This document shows, one piece after another, positions 44,112-55,380 of a stretch of DNA of 64,000 nt. The translations under genes and the position numbers were made by a program. The notes beneath the pieces were generated by a model that saw only the letters and a program-made list of their open reading frames with translations, did no database searches and was not told the origin of the DNA. Source of the DNA: Polytrichum commune (Eukaryota; Streptophyta; Polytrichopsida; Polytrichales; Polytrichaceae); assembly GCA_950295325.1 (NCBI GenBank), contig OX485809.1, positions 10,106,001-10,170,000 of the forward strand, read 5' to 3'. The first letter of the stretch is position 1; every line of letters starts with the position of its first letter.

Positions 44112-47100
44112 ATGCCGGAAGCACAGGAAGAGGATCAAAGGGAACCCGTCCCGATTCCGCTCAAAGCCCTCATCCCTGCAATCCCGAGGGAGGATAAGGA
44201 GCTACAGGAGCTCGCGGAAGATCTCCGGGTGATGGGCTGCGCAGGATTGCTCTCCAAACCCTGGAACCTCCGAGCAGAAGATACCCTCCGGGAGTTCAAA
44301 TTCGAGAGGGGAAATCAGTGGCTAGGAACAAAGAGGAGGGATCCGGAACACTGGACTCCGGACACCTGGAATAGGGTCTACGGGTTTCCTAGGGGGATTG
44401 CAGAGGGGTGGGCCGGCCGCCGCGACGGCCTGTTCGCCGGGAAATTCAGAGGGGACGCGGATCCGAAGGACGGCTTCCACCCCGGGAACTGCCGGAACAT
44501 GAGGGAGCGAAGGGTGTTAGAGTTCCTCCTGCCTATCCTTAACCCGGACAAACTGAAGCGGATTAGCCTTACCATGGCTAACACCCTATTCGGTGCTATG
44601 TCCAGAGTCCGGCTGGTGAATTGGGGGCTAATTATCCAGGAAATAGTAGGGCGGGCCATCCCCCATATTGGCCGGAAACCCTCCTTTCTCTCCCCCTTCA
44701 TTCTGCATCTCTACCAGCATTTCGACTACATCTTTGTCGCGCACCTCTCCATGAGGAGTGCCCGAAACACCATGGGCACAAGGGGGACCCCGGAGTGACA
44801 CCCGGGACTTGTGGCGCCGTTGGTGAGAGGGCCCAAGTGATCCTAGTGTGGGTGAGGGCCCCGGGCGTTGGGAACGCCTCCCACCCACGAAGACTAGGAG
44901 GCACAAGGGTAAGGCCATGAGTTATGCGTAGCTCATGGCGTGGTGATTCTAGAAAGCTCAAGAACACCTCAATCGGAGGTGTGAGCTAGGAGTTATGGCC
45001 ATTTGAGTGGGGCGCTGTCCCGGGACAGCGCCCTGGTACAGCAGTGCCTGGGAGTGATTCCCGGGACTGCAAAGGTTCAAACGGGCATAACTTCCTCAAT
45101 ACTTGCCCGAATGGGGCAAGTGAGGAGTCCATCGGCATCTACGTGAAGCGTAGATGAAGATGGAGTGGTTGGTTGTCATGATCAGACATCATACAAGGAA
45201 GTTATGATGGTCTGAAGCTGCTGGGGGGTTCTAGGCCCAGCAGCTAAAGGAAAATGTCCACTTGGCCCCAACTCTTGGTAGAGAGACAAGAGGTTGGTTG
45301 ACGGTGGGGTAGGGGCCCCGCGTGAAGTCCTAGAGGCTTATATGGGTGAGGTGGTGTGGCCTCACCCACCCGAGGCCGAACGGCAAGGCCTCCATGGGCT
45401 TTGGCCTATTGTGAGGCCATAGTTGCCTAGTATGGTTCGGGTTGTTGTAGTGTTGCTCCGGCAACGCGATGATCAACATAGGATTGGACTTCCAGGGATG
45501 GAAGTCCACATTGGGGAAATGGGTTACCGATTAAGGGGTGAGTCCCGAAAGCAAAGTAGGAGGGTTGGTTCCCTCCTATGAACTATTGGTCCGGGGTTAG
45601 AGGAGCTAACCATTAGCATGGCGGTATGCGAAGGGTTAGCCACTCGTAACCTTTGCTAGAATTGAAAATTGGCAAGATGGTCAAGGGGGGGCTAGCAAGG
45701 GTTGCGACAATCTTGGCAGAGGAGGAGGACCTGCTAACGATAGCGGCAGACGAGGTCGCCTACAAGCTCCTTCCGGAAGCCGGAGACCTCGAGACGGAGA
45801 CTTCCAGCGACCCAATCATTCCGGAAGCGCCACCCTCCTCACCCGGGAGCCCGCCGCCCACCATCTCGAGACCACTCTCTCCTCCCCTTCCTCATCATCA
45901 TCCGGAACCCGGACCCAGCCGGGAGACCACTTGGCGGAATGTGGACCTCGCCGCTTGGGACTTTCCGGAAAATCCCTTCAAACAGGTCCAGGAGGGGATG
46001 GAGGATCTTCAAAACCAGTACTACCGGTTGGAGCACATCGTTCGAGGAGCAAACCAGGCCCTGGATGACTACGGACCTGGAAATTGGCCAAGAGAGCGGA
46101 CTGGAAGGAGCTCGAGCAGGCCAAGACGGAGAATGCTCACCTCACCGCGCAGGTGGCAGCCATGACTCAGGAACTGAGTCAGAAGAGCGAGGAGATTTGG
46201 AAGTACCACGCGGAGCAGGCAGTGGTCTTCAGTCGGATCCGGGAGTTGGTGGGGCATCCGGCCGAGATCGTCAATAAAGCACATCTCTACGACCGGATGA
46301 TGGAGTCCGGAGAACCCGCTTCCGCCAGGCAGACCCTCCCCATCCTCGTGAAATATTCACGGACGATGAAGGATCTCCTGGCGGAAATCCAGAAAGTGGT
46401 TCCGCCGAGCGGAACGCCCCGGCAGGTACTCTATCCGGGTCCGCCTGGGTCACCAACCGGAACCCTCTACGAGGTAGTTGGTGAAGTGGCCCTGGTTCAG
46501 AATCCGCCGACGTCTGCAGGACCCAGCCAGCAGGGAGGCGGCTCTCGGCCTGGTAGTTCCGGAGGGGCTCCGGACAAGGTCCGCTCTCCACAGGTGAGGA
46601 GGAAGAGCACCGGGTCCGTCCGATCCGGACGAGGCCAATCTCCTGTTCCGCGGACCTCGGATCGGTCCCGGACTCCGGATAGGGCTAGGACGCCAATTCG
46701 GCACCAAACTTCGGATAGGGAGGCAACTCCGAGCAGGGGGAAGACCCCTATAACTCAAGCCTCACCGTCTTCTCCTCCGGACTGCCAAATGGTTAGTCCA
46801 TTCTGTCCGCCACCGTCAAGAGCGGCCTCCAATAGGGATCCGCGGACTGCTTTGATCTCGGGCGGACAGAATCCGGAACAGCGTACCGGAAGCGACCCTT
46901 CTCCGGTCCGGAGCATTCGGAAGGGGAGTACCGTTTCCGGAACCCCAGGGACTGAGAGAACCGCGGACTCAGAGGATGAGATTGCCCCTTCTCCGAACAT
47001 GAGGAGGATGCTCACACGGCTGCAGAAGGCGTCTCCGGGAGGCGGCTCATCCGCCGTCAGCGGACTAGGGAGCCATTCGAAGGAGGGATCGGCTTCGAAG

Positions 47101-47118
47101 AAGCCCCGCTCTTCTTAA
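44112..47118 (+). pseudogene. broken copy of the element gene in B
   Basis: The first 211 codons (44112-44735) match the element A protein with about 13 substitutions. The frame is then cut by a 975-bp solo LTR. It resumes at 45715 (LAEEEDLLTIAADEV) with the same Pro-rich linker and the start of the coiled coil. A 13-bp deletion near 46085 relative to A then shifts the frame. The remainder (46084-47118) stays open in the new frame through the coiled coil and the basic tail. No intact protein can be made. Confidence 0.9.
44735..45709. mobile_element. 975-bp solo LTR inserted in element B
   Basis: The ends TGTCGCGCACC and GGTTGCGACA are flanked by a perfect 5-bp duplication ATCTT (44730-44734 and 45710-45714). 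There is no coding sequence inside. TG..CA ends with a 5-bp duplication and no partner copy nearby mark a solo LTR left after recombination. A TATA-like TTATATGG lies near 45350. It is unrelated in sequence to elements A and B. Confidence 0.88.
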
Positions 47119-48540
47119 GCTTAGAATGGAAGATTAGTTAGGTAGAATAGAGGTAGGAGGGAAGGACTTAGGAGTTTTTGAAGAGGAGGGATGGAATTCT
47201 CCTTTGAGTTTGTCAGCGGAAAACCCGGATCTTGATCCGGGAAATCCGGGAGAACGGATACAATTAGGGTTTTCCTTAGGGGCGGCCGCCTGGGCCGCCA
47301 CCCTCAGGTTAGGGATTTTAGGGCCTCTACTTAAGGCTGAATAAGGAATTGGGGAAGGGTTCCATCTCCATTGTTGTATTTCGATTGCTCCTACTTTAAT
47401 AAATGACTTGGTTTCTCACTTCTTGACTTTCCTTGATTGATGTTTGCGTGAATGATCCGGAGATCGTTAGCGGAGGAGAGAGAGTATGAGGAATAAGAGT
47501 TCCGGATAGGACATGGGAGAGGAGACCCGGATTTGATCCGGTTATTGCCTTGTAGATCCTCTCTGCGTATAGTGGGAGGGAAACCTCACTAACCCGGATT
47601 GGTTGAGTAACGTCTAGGTGGGATAGCCGCTGGGAGGATTGGGCGAGATCCAGAAGGGATCCGGACTCACGCCAATCTAATCTTCTGAAGAGGTCCCACC
47701 GCCCTTAGACGGACCAATCCGGAAGGTGGTACGGATCGCCCAGTTAGCTCAGATTGAGTAGAATCCAAGGTAGAGGTAGTCGGATAGATCTGTCGGAAGG
47801 AGGAGGGAAGGACCGGATCAGTTAGGGTTCCGGGTTGGAGGCCACCTCCGGAGTGTAGTGGGAAGAGATCCTTAGTGTTCCGGATGTCTGGGTAACGTCC
47901 CGGTGAGATAGCCGGAAGGGAAAGGTTGGGCACAAGTCCGGAAGAGATCCGGAATGGCGCCAATCTGATCTTCCGAAGGGGTCTCATCGCCGGAGTACGG
48001 GACAATCCGGAAAGTGGTACGGGTCACCCACTTAACCCGTCGAGTCAGATCTCTGGTTGGAATCCGGACTCCTCTAGTCCCTGTGGTCCTAAGAAATAAT
48101 CCGGATCTCTCTGCGTGACCTGCAAGGACGGATCTGATCAATCCGGCTTGATTGTGAGGGAGTTTCCGGATTATAAACTTATAAAGGACGTCTTCGCCGG
48201 AAGGAACCACCTATTCTAGAGGGTAGACGTAGAATGGTGAATTAACGTTATAATTAGGACCTAGGGGTACAATCCGGAAAGGTACCCTCCGGAAGGAGGC
48301 GAAGAGTGTCCCAAAGACCAAAAGTCCGGAAATTAGGGTTTCTGAAAATTTGGCTAAGGAAAAGGAGATAAGCAGGAACGGAGGGTTCTAAACCTCCTAC
48401 ACTTCACAGAATCCCTGGACGATACTGGGGTCATCCGGACAAAACCGGATTAGGCACTTAAAAACGCCAATCCGGATATGTTGGTGTTCGCGTGTTCCCA
48501 CAGTTAGTTACAAGCTAGCCGGTTGATTTTGAGAAATTTC

Positions 48541-49387
48541 AAATGCAATTGGAAAGTTTAGGAAGGGGTTCCGGAAGAAAATCAAGGTTTACGGAAATAG
48601 GCCGATTAGAAAAAAAAAATGCGGGCATTAAGGCAAGCTGCCCTAGAGTATCCACAACAAATTACCAACTGAAAATTTATTTTCACGGCAAGCAACCGAC
48701 CAAATATATATATTTTAGGTAATTTTTTCAATACTATGCATAGTTGGAGACTATGCCTTGTTGGCTTGTGGTTTAGGGTTACTTGTTTCCCGCCACAACT
48801 TCCATCCCGTTGTCATGCAAGAAATGGTTTAATATGTAAATATAGTGTGGAATGGTTTGAGAGTAGGGTTTAAAGAAAATAAAAATAAAACAAAAAAAAA
48901 AAAAAAAAAAATATAGACAAAATAGAAGGGGGAGATCAGAGGAATGAAGGAAGAAGAGAAAAATAGCCGTAGTTATAACCACGAAACTTGGAGTCTTTGC
49001 GTCTTCTCACATGCTCAAGGAGTAGGTGGCACCAACTGGTAGTTACCTGCTTAGTTTTCACCAGCAGTACCACGCTACATGGCCATTCACCCGCTCATAC
49101 AGGTTCAAAGGGTTCGAACCCGAACTAGTGCTATGGCGCTTGAAGGACTTTACCAGTTGGGTTTCCGCGGCTTGGCGCTTATCGGAGCATGTCGAAGAGA
49201 TTTATATTCTATTCATTGTTTATACATTATTTGTTTTTTTTAGTGGAATTTGATTGGAAGAAAGAAATACATCTTTTGGGGAAGCTTAAAGATGACGCTT
49301 TCTTGTTAGAAAGTATTTATGTTATAAGTAAAATGACCATTTTAGAGCTTCACCAGTTTGATATAGTTATTTTGATTTTTTTTAAAC
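48541..49387. other. flank with A-rich tract, nothing recognised
   Basis: A long A-rich tract lies near 48876-48912. Short frames on both strands carry no motif. The phrase TTCGAACCC near 49110 resembles a tRNA T-loop, but no cloverleaf could be built around it. Confidence 0.45.
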
Positions 49388-49846
49388 ATGTCGAATTGGA
49401 GAGTTCTTTCGGAGAGTCAAGATGAAAAACTTCAACCAAAACTTGAGCTAGATTTTTCTCTATCTCAATTGTCGATTCGTATTGTTTTGCCACCTAATCC
49501 TGCACCACTGCACGAGCGTCCTCAAGAAGAAGCTGGGCCTTCTCGGCCATCAAAGCAACCTCGTGTGGAGTAGCGATCGCACGAAAACCTTCAACAAGAT
49601 GCTTGTGCATTTGTGATTTTGTTGCAAGTTGGCTGTGTTGAACCTGACACTCGAGATGTGATGTTTGGAGGAATTTTTGAAGGCTTAAATGATGATCAAT
49701 ACTCTTATTGTCTTAGGCCTATCAAAGAAAGTCACGGTTATGAACGTTGGCTTGAAGGTCCAGTTAATTCATTGTCTAAGGCTGATCGTGCAGACTATGT
49801 TGTCCTTATTCTTCGACGCATTCTCAAGTTCTTACAGTTGGAGTAA
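49388..49846 (+). pseudogene. decayed ORF of unknown, probably retroelement-derived protein
   Basis: Two frames separated by a stop (near 49571): one with a Pro-rich end (EEAGPSRPSKQPRVE) and one of 77 codons (DDQYSYCLRPIKESHGYERW, ending LRRILKFLQLE). A diverged copy of the second part is found inverted at about 58270-58440, next to LTR-like sequence there as here, so it belongs to a repeat family. I do not recognise the protein. It could be the end of a retroelement polyprotein or an accessory gene. Confidence 0.45.
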
Positions 49847-49968
49847 AATTCCTCTTGAAATTCTTCTCAACCTCTTTTAGATATATATTTGATGTTAGAC
49901 GTTTAGTTTTAATGTTTTCAAACTTCATCTTGTGTGTTTGAAGTTTGGTAAGTAAAAGGTAAAAATAG

Positions 49969-51730
49969 TTGTGAACCCAATATTGAGCCCACATAAGGTT
50001 TTAACCTTAATATTTATTAGCATCAATGTTTTGATTTTTCTCTAGACCTTCTAACATATAAAAAGAGTGGTTTTTCTATTAGGACTGTGATTTAGACCTT
50101 AGGTGTAAGTGTTATTTAATTGGCATGATTAGGGGGAGTGGTAATTATTTAATAATCGTAGTTAGGGGTTTAGATTTGTTAGTCTTTTAAAGTTGGGATG
50201 TAAGACTTAGGTGGTGGTGAGGTTGGGAATGTGCCTTGAAGTATAACCTTTAAGCTACGTAGGAGGGCAAGGGAATTCTAGGGCCATGGGGGTTAATTAT
50301 TACGTTATATGGTGGGAAGCTTGGCTTGAGCCGGGTATTGGTTGTTTTAGACTTGAGAATGACTCAGATTAGGCAGACTGATGCCCATTTAAGGAGGGGG
50401 GGCTCCACAATTTTGTGGATCAGAAACTGGAATTTCGGATCCAGGGGCCTCGGTGAACAATGACGTGAGAAAACAGGGGTAGCGGCGTAGAGGCAGAGTT
50501 CAGTATCTCGAAGGAGGAGGGCGGAGGCCAGGGCCATGCAGGAGCTGCACACAGCTCCCGAATGAGGACAGAGGCAGAAAGGATAAGCAATGTGGCAATA
50601 TAGGTGGAGGAATGGGTGGGAAGTAATGGAGAGAGCGGTCAGAAAGGGGTAGAACGATTCGAGCGCACCCTTAAGTTGTTCTGAAGGGGAGGAATGCGGC
50701 ACTCTGCGATGTTCGACGTGGCCGGTTGCAGCCTAATCTAGCTGGATTGTTGGGCGGCCATGAATGTTGCGCCTCAGCTCGGTGGGAGTGATTGAATTGT
50801 AAGTTGGTGTCCTCTGTTCGAGGTGAACTAGTTTCGAAACTCCCTGAATCTACAGGAACCCCAAAATCACGGGTCAAAATCTGCAATGTGGGTGGAATGA
50901 GATTTTGGGATGAGGGGAAGTACTGCTGGTTGCCTTTATAATTCAAGGATTGAGCACACGAGAGCTGGTAGCGGAGCTGGGCGGTGAACAATTGAACTTA
51001 GTCGCTGCGCCTGGGGCATTCTGGTGGAATGCTGCCTTCAATGAAGGCTGGAGTGTCTTCGACCCAGGGAGGAGGGATATCGGAGTTAAGGGTGCAACAG
51101 TGGAGAGAGAATGCAGAGCCCAGGGCATATATGGACCTGGTCGACTGATGCAATTCAGTCAGGTTGGGAGACTGTAGGGGTTCTGGAGGAAGGACCGAGA
51201 CTGTGGAGGGTGCCAAGAGGCCAGCAGGGCCGATGCTGCTGGATTAACCAGCAAAGGGGTTGAGACTGTGGAAGGAGCCGAGAGGTCAGCAGTACCGAGG
51301 CTGCTGGATCAGCCATTACAGTGCCGAGCAGGGATACCAGAGGAGGCTAATCCAGCTAGGGTGGGGGTTAACCATCACTACATGGTTAATGGGTTCCTCC
51401 TAATCATAATATGTAGGCTAAGCTAGTAATGAATTAGTTAGGATTTGGTTACTTGGTTAGGTAGGGGTTTGGGCTAGTTAATAACCTAGGTGGAAGTAGG
51501 AGTCGAGGTTTGGATTTAAGTTAGTGTTTCACTGTAGGGATGCAATCATCCTGAAGGATGAGTATTTTTGAATACTCCTACCAATTGGATTCAATAAAAA
51601 TGGGTATGATGTTTATTGTCATTAGAATGATTGGGACTCAAGGCCATGAGGGAGAAATCCAAATCTAAAGAATGTGGGCCTTAAGCCACCACTCGGATTA
51701 CGACGCTTAAGGGTGGTGGTTTAGGGCTGA
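49969..51730 (+). repeat. LTR-like block with possible primer-binding site (51737)
   Basis: A diverged inverted counterpart lies at about 58445-60117. Both begin TGTGA(A/G)CCCAAT(A/G)TTG, and both end near CGGATTACGACGCTTAA. In this copy the block ends TTTAGGGCTGACA and is followed by TGGTGCGTCCGCCGGGAG (51737), which looks like a tRNA-complementary primer-binding site. The layout suggests a 5' LTR of about 1.75 kb, but no partner LTR in the same orientation was found. Confidence 0.45.
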
Positions 51731-52689
51731 CATAAATGGTGCGTCCGCCGGGAGCGAAGCGGGATTAGGAGTCAAGACTTGGAAGCGACATCGTGGGAGA
51801 AAGGAAGGAGCGCTTAGCCCATGGTAAATGTCTTATTTAGAGTTTTCGATTTTTATCATTGATTAGTTAGTTCATTTTCTTTATTTCCTTGGAATGAATT
51901 GCATATTTCATTTATGCATTTTGTTTTAAGGAGGAAATGCGGCTAAGGTATGTCCTCAACTTTTTTTGGAGGTTTGCTAAAAACATTAAAAAAACCTTAT
52001 GATCGTTAGTTCACTAAAACCTTAGAGGGATAATTAAATTTAGGAGGATTAGACTTTGACACTCACCTCAGGGTGAGTCTCCAAGTCTTAGGACTTGAAA
52101 TTTGATGCTCTAAATTAGAATTGTTAGTCTAGAAATTGTTGTTGTTATTGTCACATTGAATCACGGTCGAGAGGAGTGCTAACTTGCAGAGGAGGACGAA
52201 TTGTTTAAGGTACGGCATTCTTCCAAGTGAATTCATTAAATTAATTAAGGAATGATTTTTGTAACTGTTATTATTATTATCCATTGGAGAGGGTAATTCC
52301 CTAGTTGTGTTATTGTGCGAGGACAAGAGGGTGATGCCTCAGTCCTCAGCATAGTGCATGGCGACGGTCAGCCCCTCACAATTGGTATTGTGGTGAGTGT
52401 GAGTTGGAGGGAAGGTTTTAGAGGTGATGCTCTAGCCCAACCAAAAATTGACATGAACATGCCTATCCCCTATTTGGAATTTTTCATTTAAGTGGGCTTG
52501 CAGGTTCTTTTCCTTACCTCCTCAATTTTTAAGTCACACCAAGAGAAGTGATAACATGAAAGAGTGAAGGTAGTGAGGAGTATGTTTGGTCAAGTGAAGG
52601 TTGATCAATTATTTGGGATCACAAGGTAAGACTCGATTTCAAAAATCAAGCTTGATATTAGGATTAGACAAATCTACACGTAAGAGGAG

Positions 52690-53200
52690 ATTATCTAGGG
52701 ATAGTGAAGTCCATGTGATATAGATGTGAACTAGTGTTGACTTTAGGAGGAGGCTAAAGGATCGGGCCCCCTTCTCTTCAAACTTCATATTATATGTTTG
52801 AAGTTTGATAAAAAAAATATAGAAATAGTTTCCCATTTTGGTTGACTTTTGATGCCTTATGGATAAGATAAAGAGTAGATAAGGATGAATAAGCTAATGG
52901 GGGTTAGCCAATGATTAGTTAAAGCCCATGTGACATAGGTTTGGGCTAGTGTTGATTTTAGAAGAAGGCTAAGAGGTCGAGCCCTTTCTGTCTTCAAACT
53001 TCATCTTCTGTGTTTGAAGTTTGGTAAGTGAAAGGAAGAAATGATTTACCATTTTGGTTGACTTTTGATGCCTTATGGCTAAGATAAGGGATAGATAAGG
53101 CTGAAGTAAGCTAATGGGGGTTAGCCAATGATTAGTTGAAGCCCATGTGATATGGGTTTGGGCTAGTGTTGACTTTGGGAGGAGGCTAAATGGTCGGATT
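52690..53200 (+). repeat. ~216-bp tandem repeat, just over two units
   Basis: Anchors CTTCAAACTTCAT recur at 52776 and 52992, and GGGCTAGTGTTGA at about 52728, 52943 and 53160. Each unit carries a small hairpin (CTTCAAAC ... GTTTGAAG). The hairpin also occurs at 49917 after the decayed ORF, and one inverted unit lies at about 58030-58240. Confidence 0.8.
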
Positions 53201-53214
53201 CATTTCTCATTAAA

Positions 53215-54108
53215 TAGGGGTTTTTGAGTTTTGATAAGTATGTGTGGAGAGGGAGAATTCAGTGTGTACTTGGAAATTTTTTATAAAATTTTAGAAGTTT
53301 GTAGGTTTTGTTAGTGTGGTTCCGAAATGATATAGCATCCTCTATTTGGATTTTGTATGTGATTTCTATGAGTTTAGAGTGGAACATTATTTGTTGTAAT
53401 GAAATTTAAAAGACCATGACTTTAAAAGCTTGTAGAAAATTTATGTATAGTGTGTTTGTTTATAAAATTTGAGCAAGTGAAGTGTTATTGTATTAGATTT
53501 TTATGAAGCTTTATACCTCTTGATTTAGAGTGTTGAAGAAAGAATTATGGCTTTGAAGGCGAGAGGGTGTTGAGTTGCCAACTAAGTTCAAGAATGAAAG
53601 TGTGTACCAACTTCAACAGAGCATAAAAAAACGTTTTGTAAGGATTTTGAAGATAAATTTTGGAGAGAACTTGTGTAATGTTGTTAGCTTTCCAAGAAGC
53701 TAACACTTGGCATTGGAAAAATTTATATGAAGGCAGAGCGTTCTGTGAAGTGAAGGGAGATGCAGCTACTATTGAATTTGGAAGTATGACCTTTGACGAG
53801 CTATGCACCTTGAATAATATCTTATTAATTTTTACTCTTTTTTTAATTTCGTTAAGCACTTTGATAGCTTTCCAAAATGCTAATGCATTTTTGATTTGGA
53901 GTATTTATGCTAATTTGATGGTTATTTAAAGTTTGACTACAATTTTAGAGAGAGATCCGACATTTTGAAGGTATGTATAAGACTTATACAGGTTTATATA
54001 CATGATGTATTCCAGGATGAATACTTCTTACATTATCATTGCCTCCTATGTCTTAAGCCAAAACTAATTGCAACAAGAAATCCAGTATTTTGTCAAAGCA
54101 AAGACTTT
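53215..54108 (+). repeat. left arm of a ~0.9-kb inverted repeat
   Basis: This arm is the diverged reverse complement of 54484-55380, with about 375 bp between the arms. Landmarks present in both, in opposite order, include GGTTCCGAAATGATATAGCA, GCACTTTGATAGCTTT (or its homologue) and AAATCCAGTATTTTG/C. No protein is evident; the 89-codon frame at 53660 is not matched in the other arm. Confidence 0.8.
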
Positions 54109-54483
54109 TTTACCCAACACCGCAGCGGTGGAGCTTGTATTTTCGTTTGCATTATGAATTTTTGAGGTCTAGAATTACTGGATTGTTGATAATCAATAGC
54201 TTCAAAAGGTTTTCGTTGTTGTTGCTCTATAAAACTGTGAAGTACTGTACTTATAGTGAGACAAAAATATTGTTTGAAGGAGTGCCGGCAGTACACAACA
54301 CCCGTCCATTTCATTGCATCGCGTGTTATTACACCCGTCCACTTCGTCGTATTTCCCAAGCTTCAAGTAACTTGCCATTTTGCAGTATTATCAAACTCGT
54401 GCGAACATTTTGTGAGATCACTTGTTTGAGGGAGTGTCGGGTAGTGTCAGCAGTACTGCGTAGTGCCGGTATGAGATAGAGAA

Positions 54484-55380
54484 GCCTTTGTTTTGGGAAA
54501 ATACTGGATTTCTGGCTGCAATTAATTTTGGCTTAAGACATAGGAGACAAAGATAATGTAAGAAATATTCATCATTGAATACATCATGTATACGAACCCG
54601 TATAAGTCTTGTACATACCTTAAAAATCCCGGATCTCTATCTAAAATTATAGTCAATCTTTAAATAACCACCAAATTAACATAAATATTTCAAATCAAGA
54701 ATGCTTTAGCATTTTGAAAAGCTATCAAAGTGTTTAACAAAATAAAAGAGAGATTAAAGGTTAGTAAGGTACTGTCTAAGGTCCATAACTCGTCAAAGGT
54801 CATACTTTCAAATTCAGTATCAGTTGCATCTCCCTTCACTTCATAGGGCGCTTTAACTTTATGTAAATTTTACTAACGCCAAGTGATAGTTTTTTGGAAA
54901 GCTAACAACATCACATAGGTTTTCTCCAAAACTGATCTTCAGAATCTATACAAAACGTTTTCTATGCTCTGTTGAAGTTGGTACACATTTTCACTCTTGA
55001 ATCTGGTTGGCAGCTCGACACCCTCTCACCTTAAAAAACATAACTCTCTCTTCAACACTCTAAATCATGAATTATAAAGCTTTGTAGAGAGTTGATAAAA
55101 TAACACTTCACACGCTCAAATTTCATAAACAAAAACACTATAAATAAGTTTCTACAAGCTTTAAAAGTCTCGGTCTTCTAAATTTTTTCACAACAGACAC
55201 TGTTCCACTCTAACACTTATAGAAATCACATACAAAGTCTAAATAGAGCGTGCTATATCATTTCGGAACCACACCAATAAAATGTATAAACTTCCAAAGT
55301 CTTATAGAAAAATTCGCAGTAAAAACTGAGCTCTTACTCTCCACACACTACACTCCTTAAAATTCAACCCCCTTTGAGGA
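54484..55380 (-). repeat. right arm of the ~0.9-kb inverted repeat
   Basis: Reverse complement of 53215-54108 with substitutions and small indels throughout, so it is not a recent palindrome. The spacer 54109-54483 contains CCGGCAGTAC- and GTCGGGTAGTGTC-like phrases with no recognised function. Confidence 0.8.

Larger units (their letters stand above)
43431..48502 (+). mobile_element. element B: second copy of the TG..CA element, inserted into a MITE
   Basis: The same ends as element A (TGTGGGAGTCC and GTGTTCCCACA) and a perfect 5-bp duplication GTTAG (43426-43430 and 48503-48507). It is 5072 bp, or about 4.09 kb without the 975-bp insertion at 44735. Promoter cluster, twin hairpins (43963-43981, 44002-44020), gene, second TATA-like/AATAAA block and tandem duplication all occur in the same order as in A. 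Its different duplication shows an independent insertion, not a segmental copy. Confidence 0.88.
43404..48540 (+). mobile_element. hAT-like MITE, family 1, split by element B
   Basis: The 5' end of a MITE (CAATGAACGGGTAG, 43404 on, to CCGGCAGTTAG at 43430) resumes after element B as GTTAGTTACAAGC (48503 on), with CCGGTTGATTTTGAGAAAT following. GTTAG is the 5-bp target duplication of element B. Similarity stops near 48540, so the right part of the MITE is lost. Confidence 0.85.

Noticed and set aside
37976-48502. Elements A and B as the two LTRs of one retrotransposon
   Set aside because: They have different 5-bp duplications at both sides of each copy, and the 1.4 kb between them contains a MITE and a pogo remnant rather than gag-pol. 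They are independent insertions.
49100-49140. A tRNA-like T-loop phrase (GGTTCGAACCC)
   Set aside because: No acceptor, D or anticodon stems can be fitted at the right distances.
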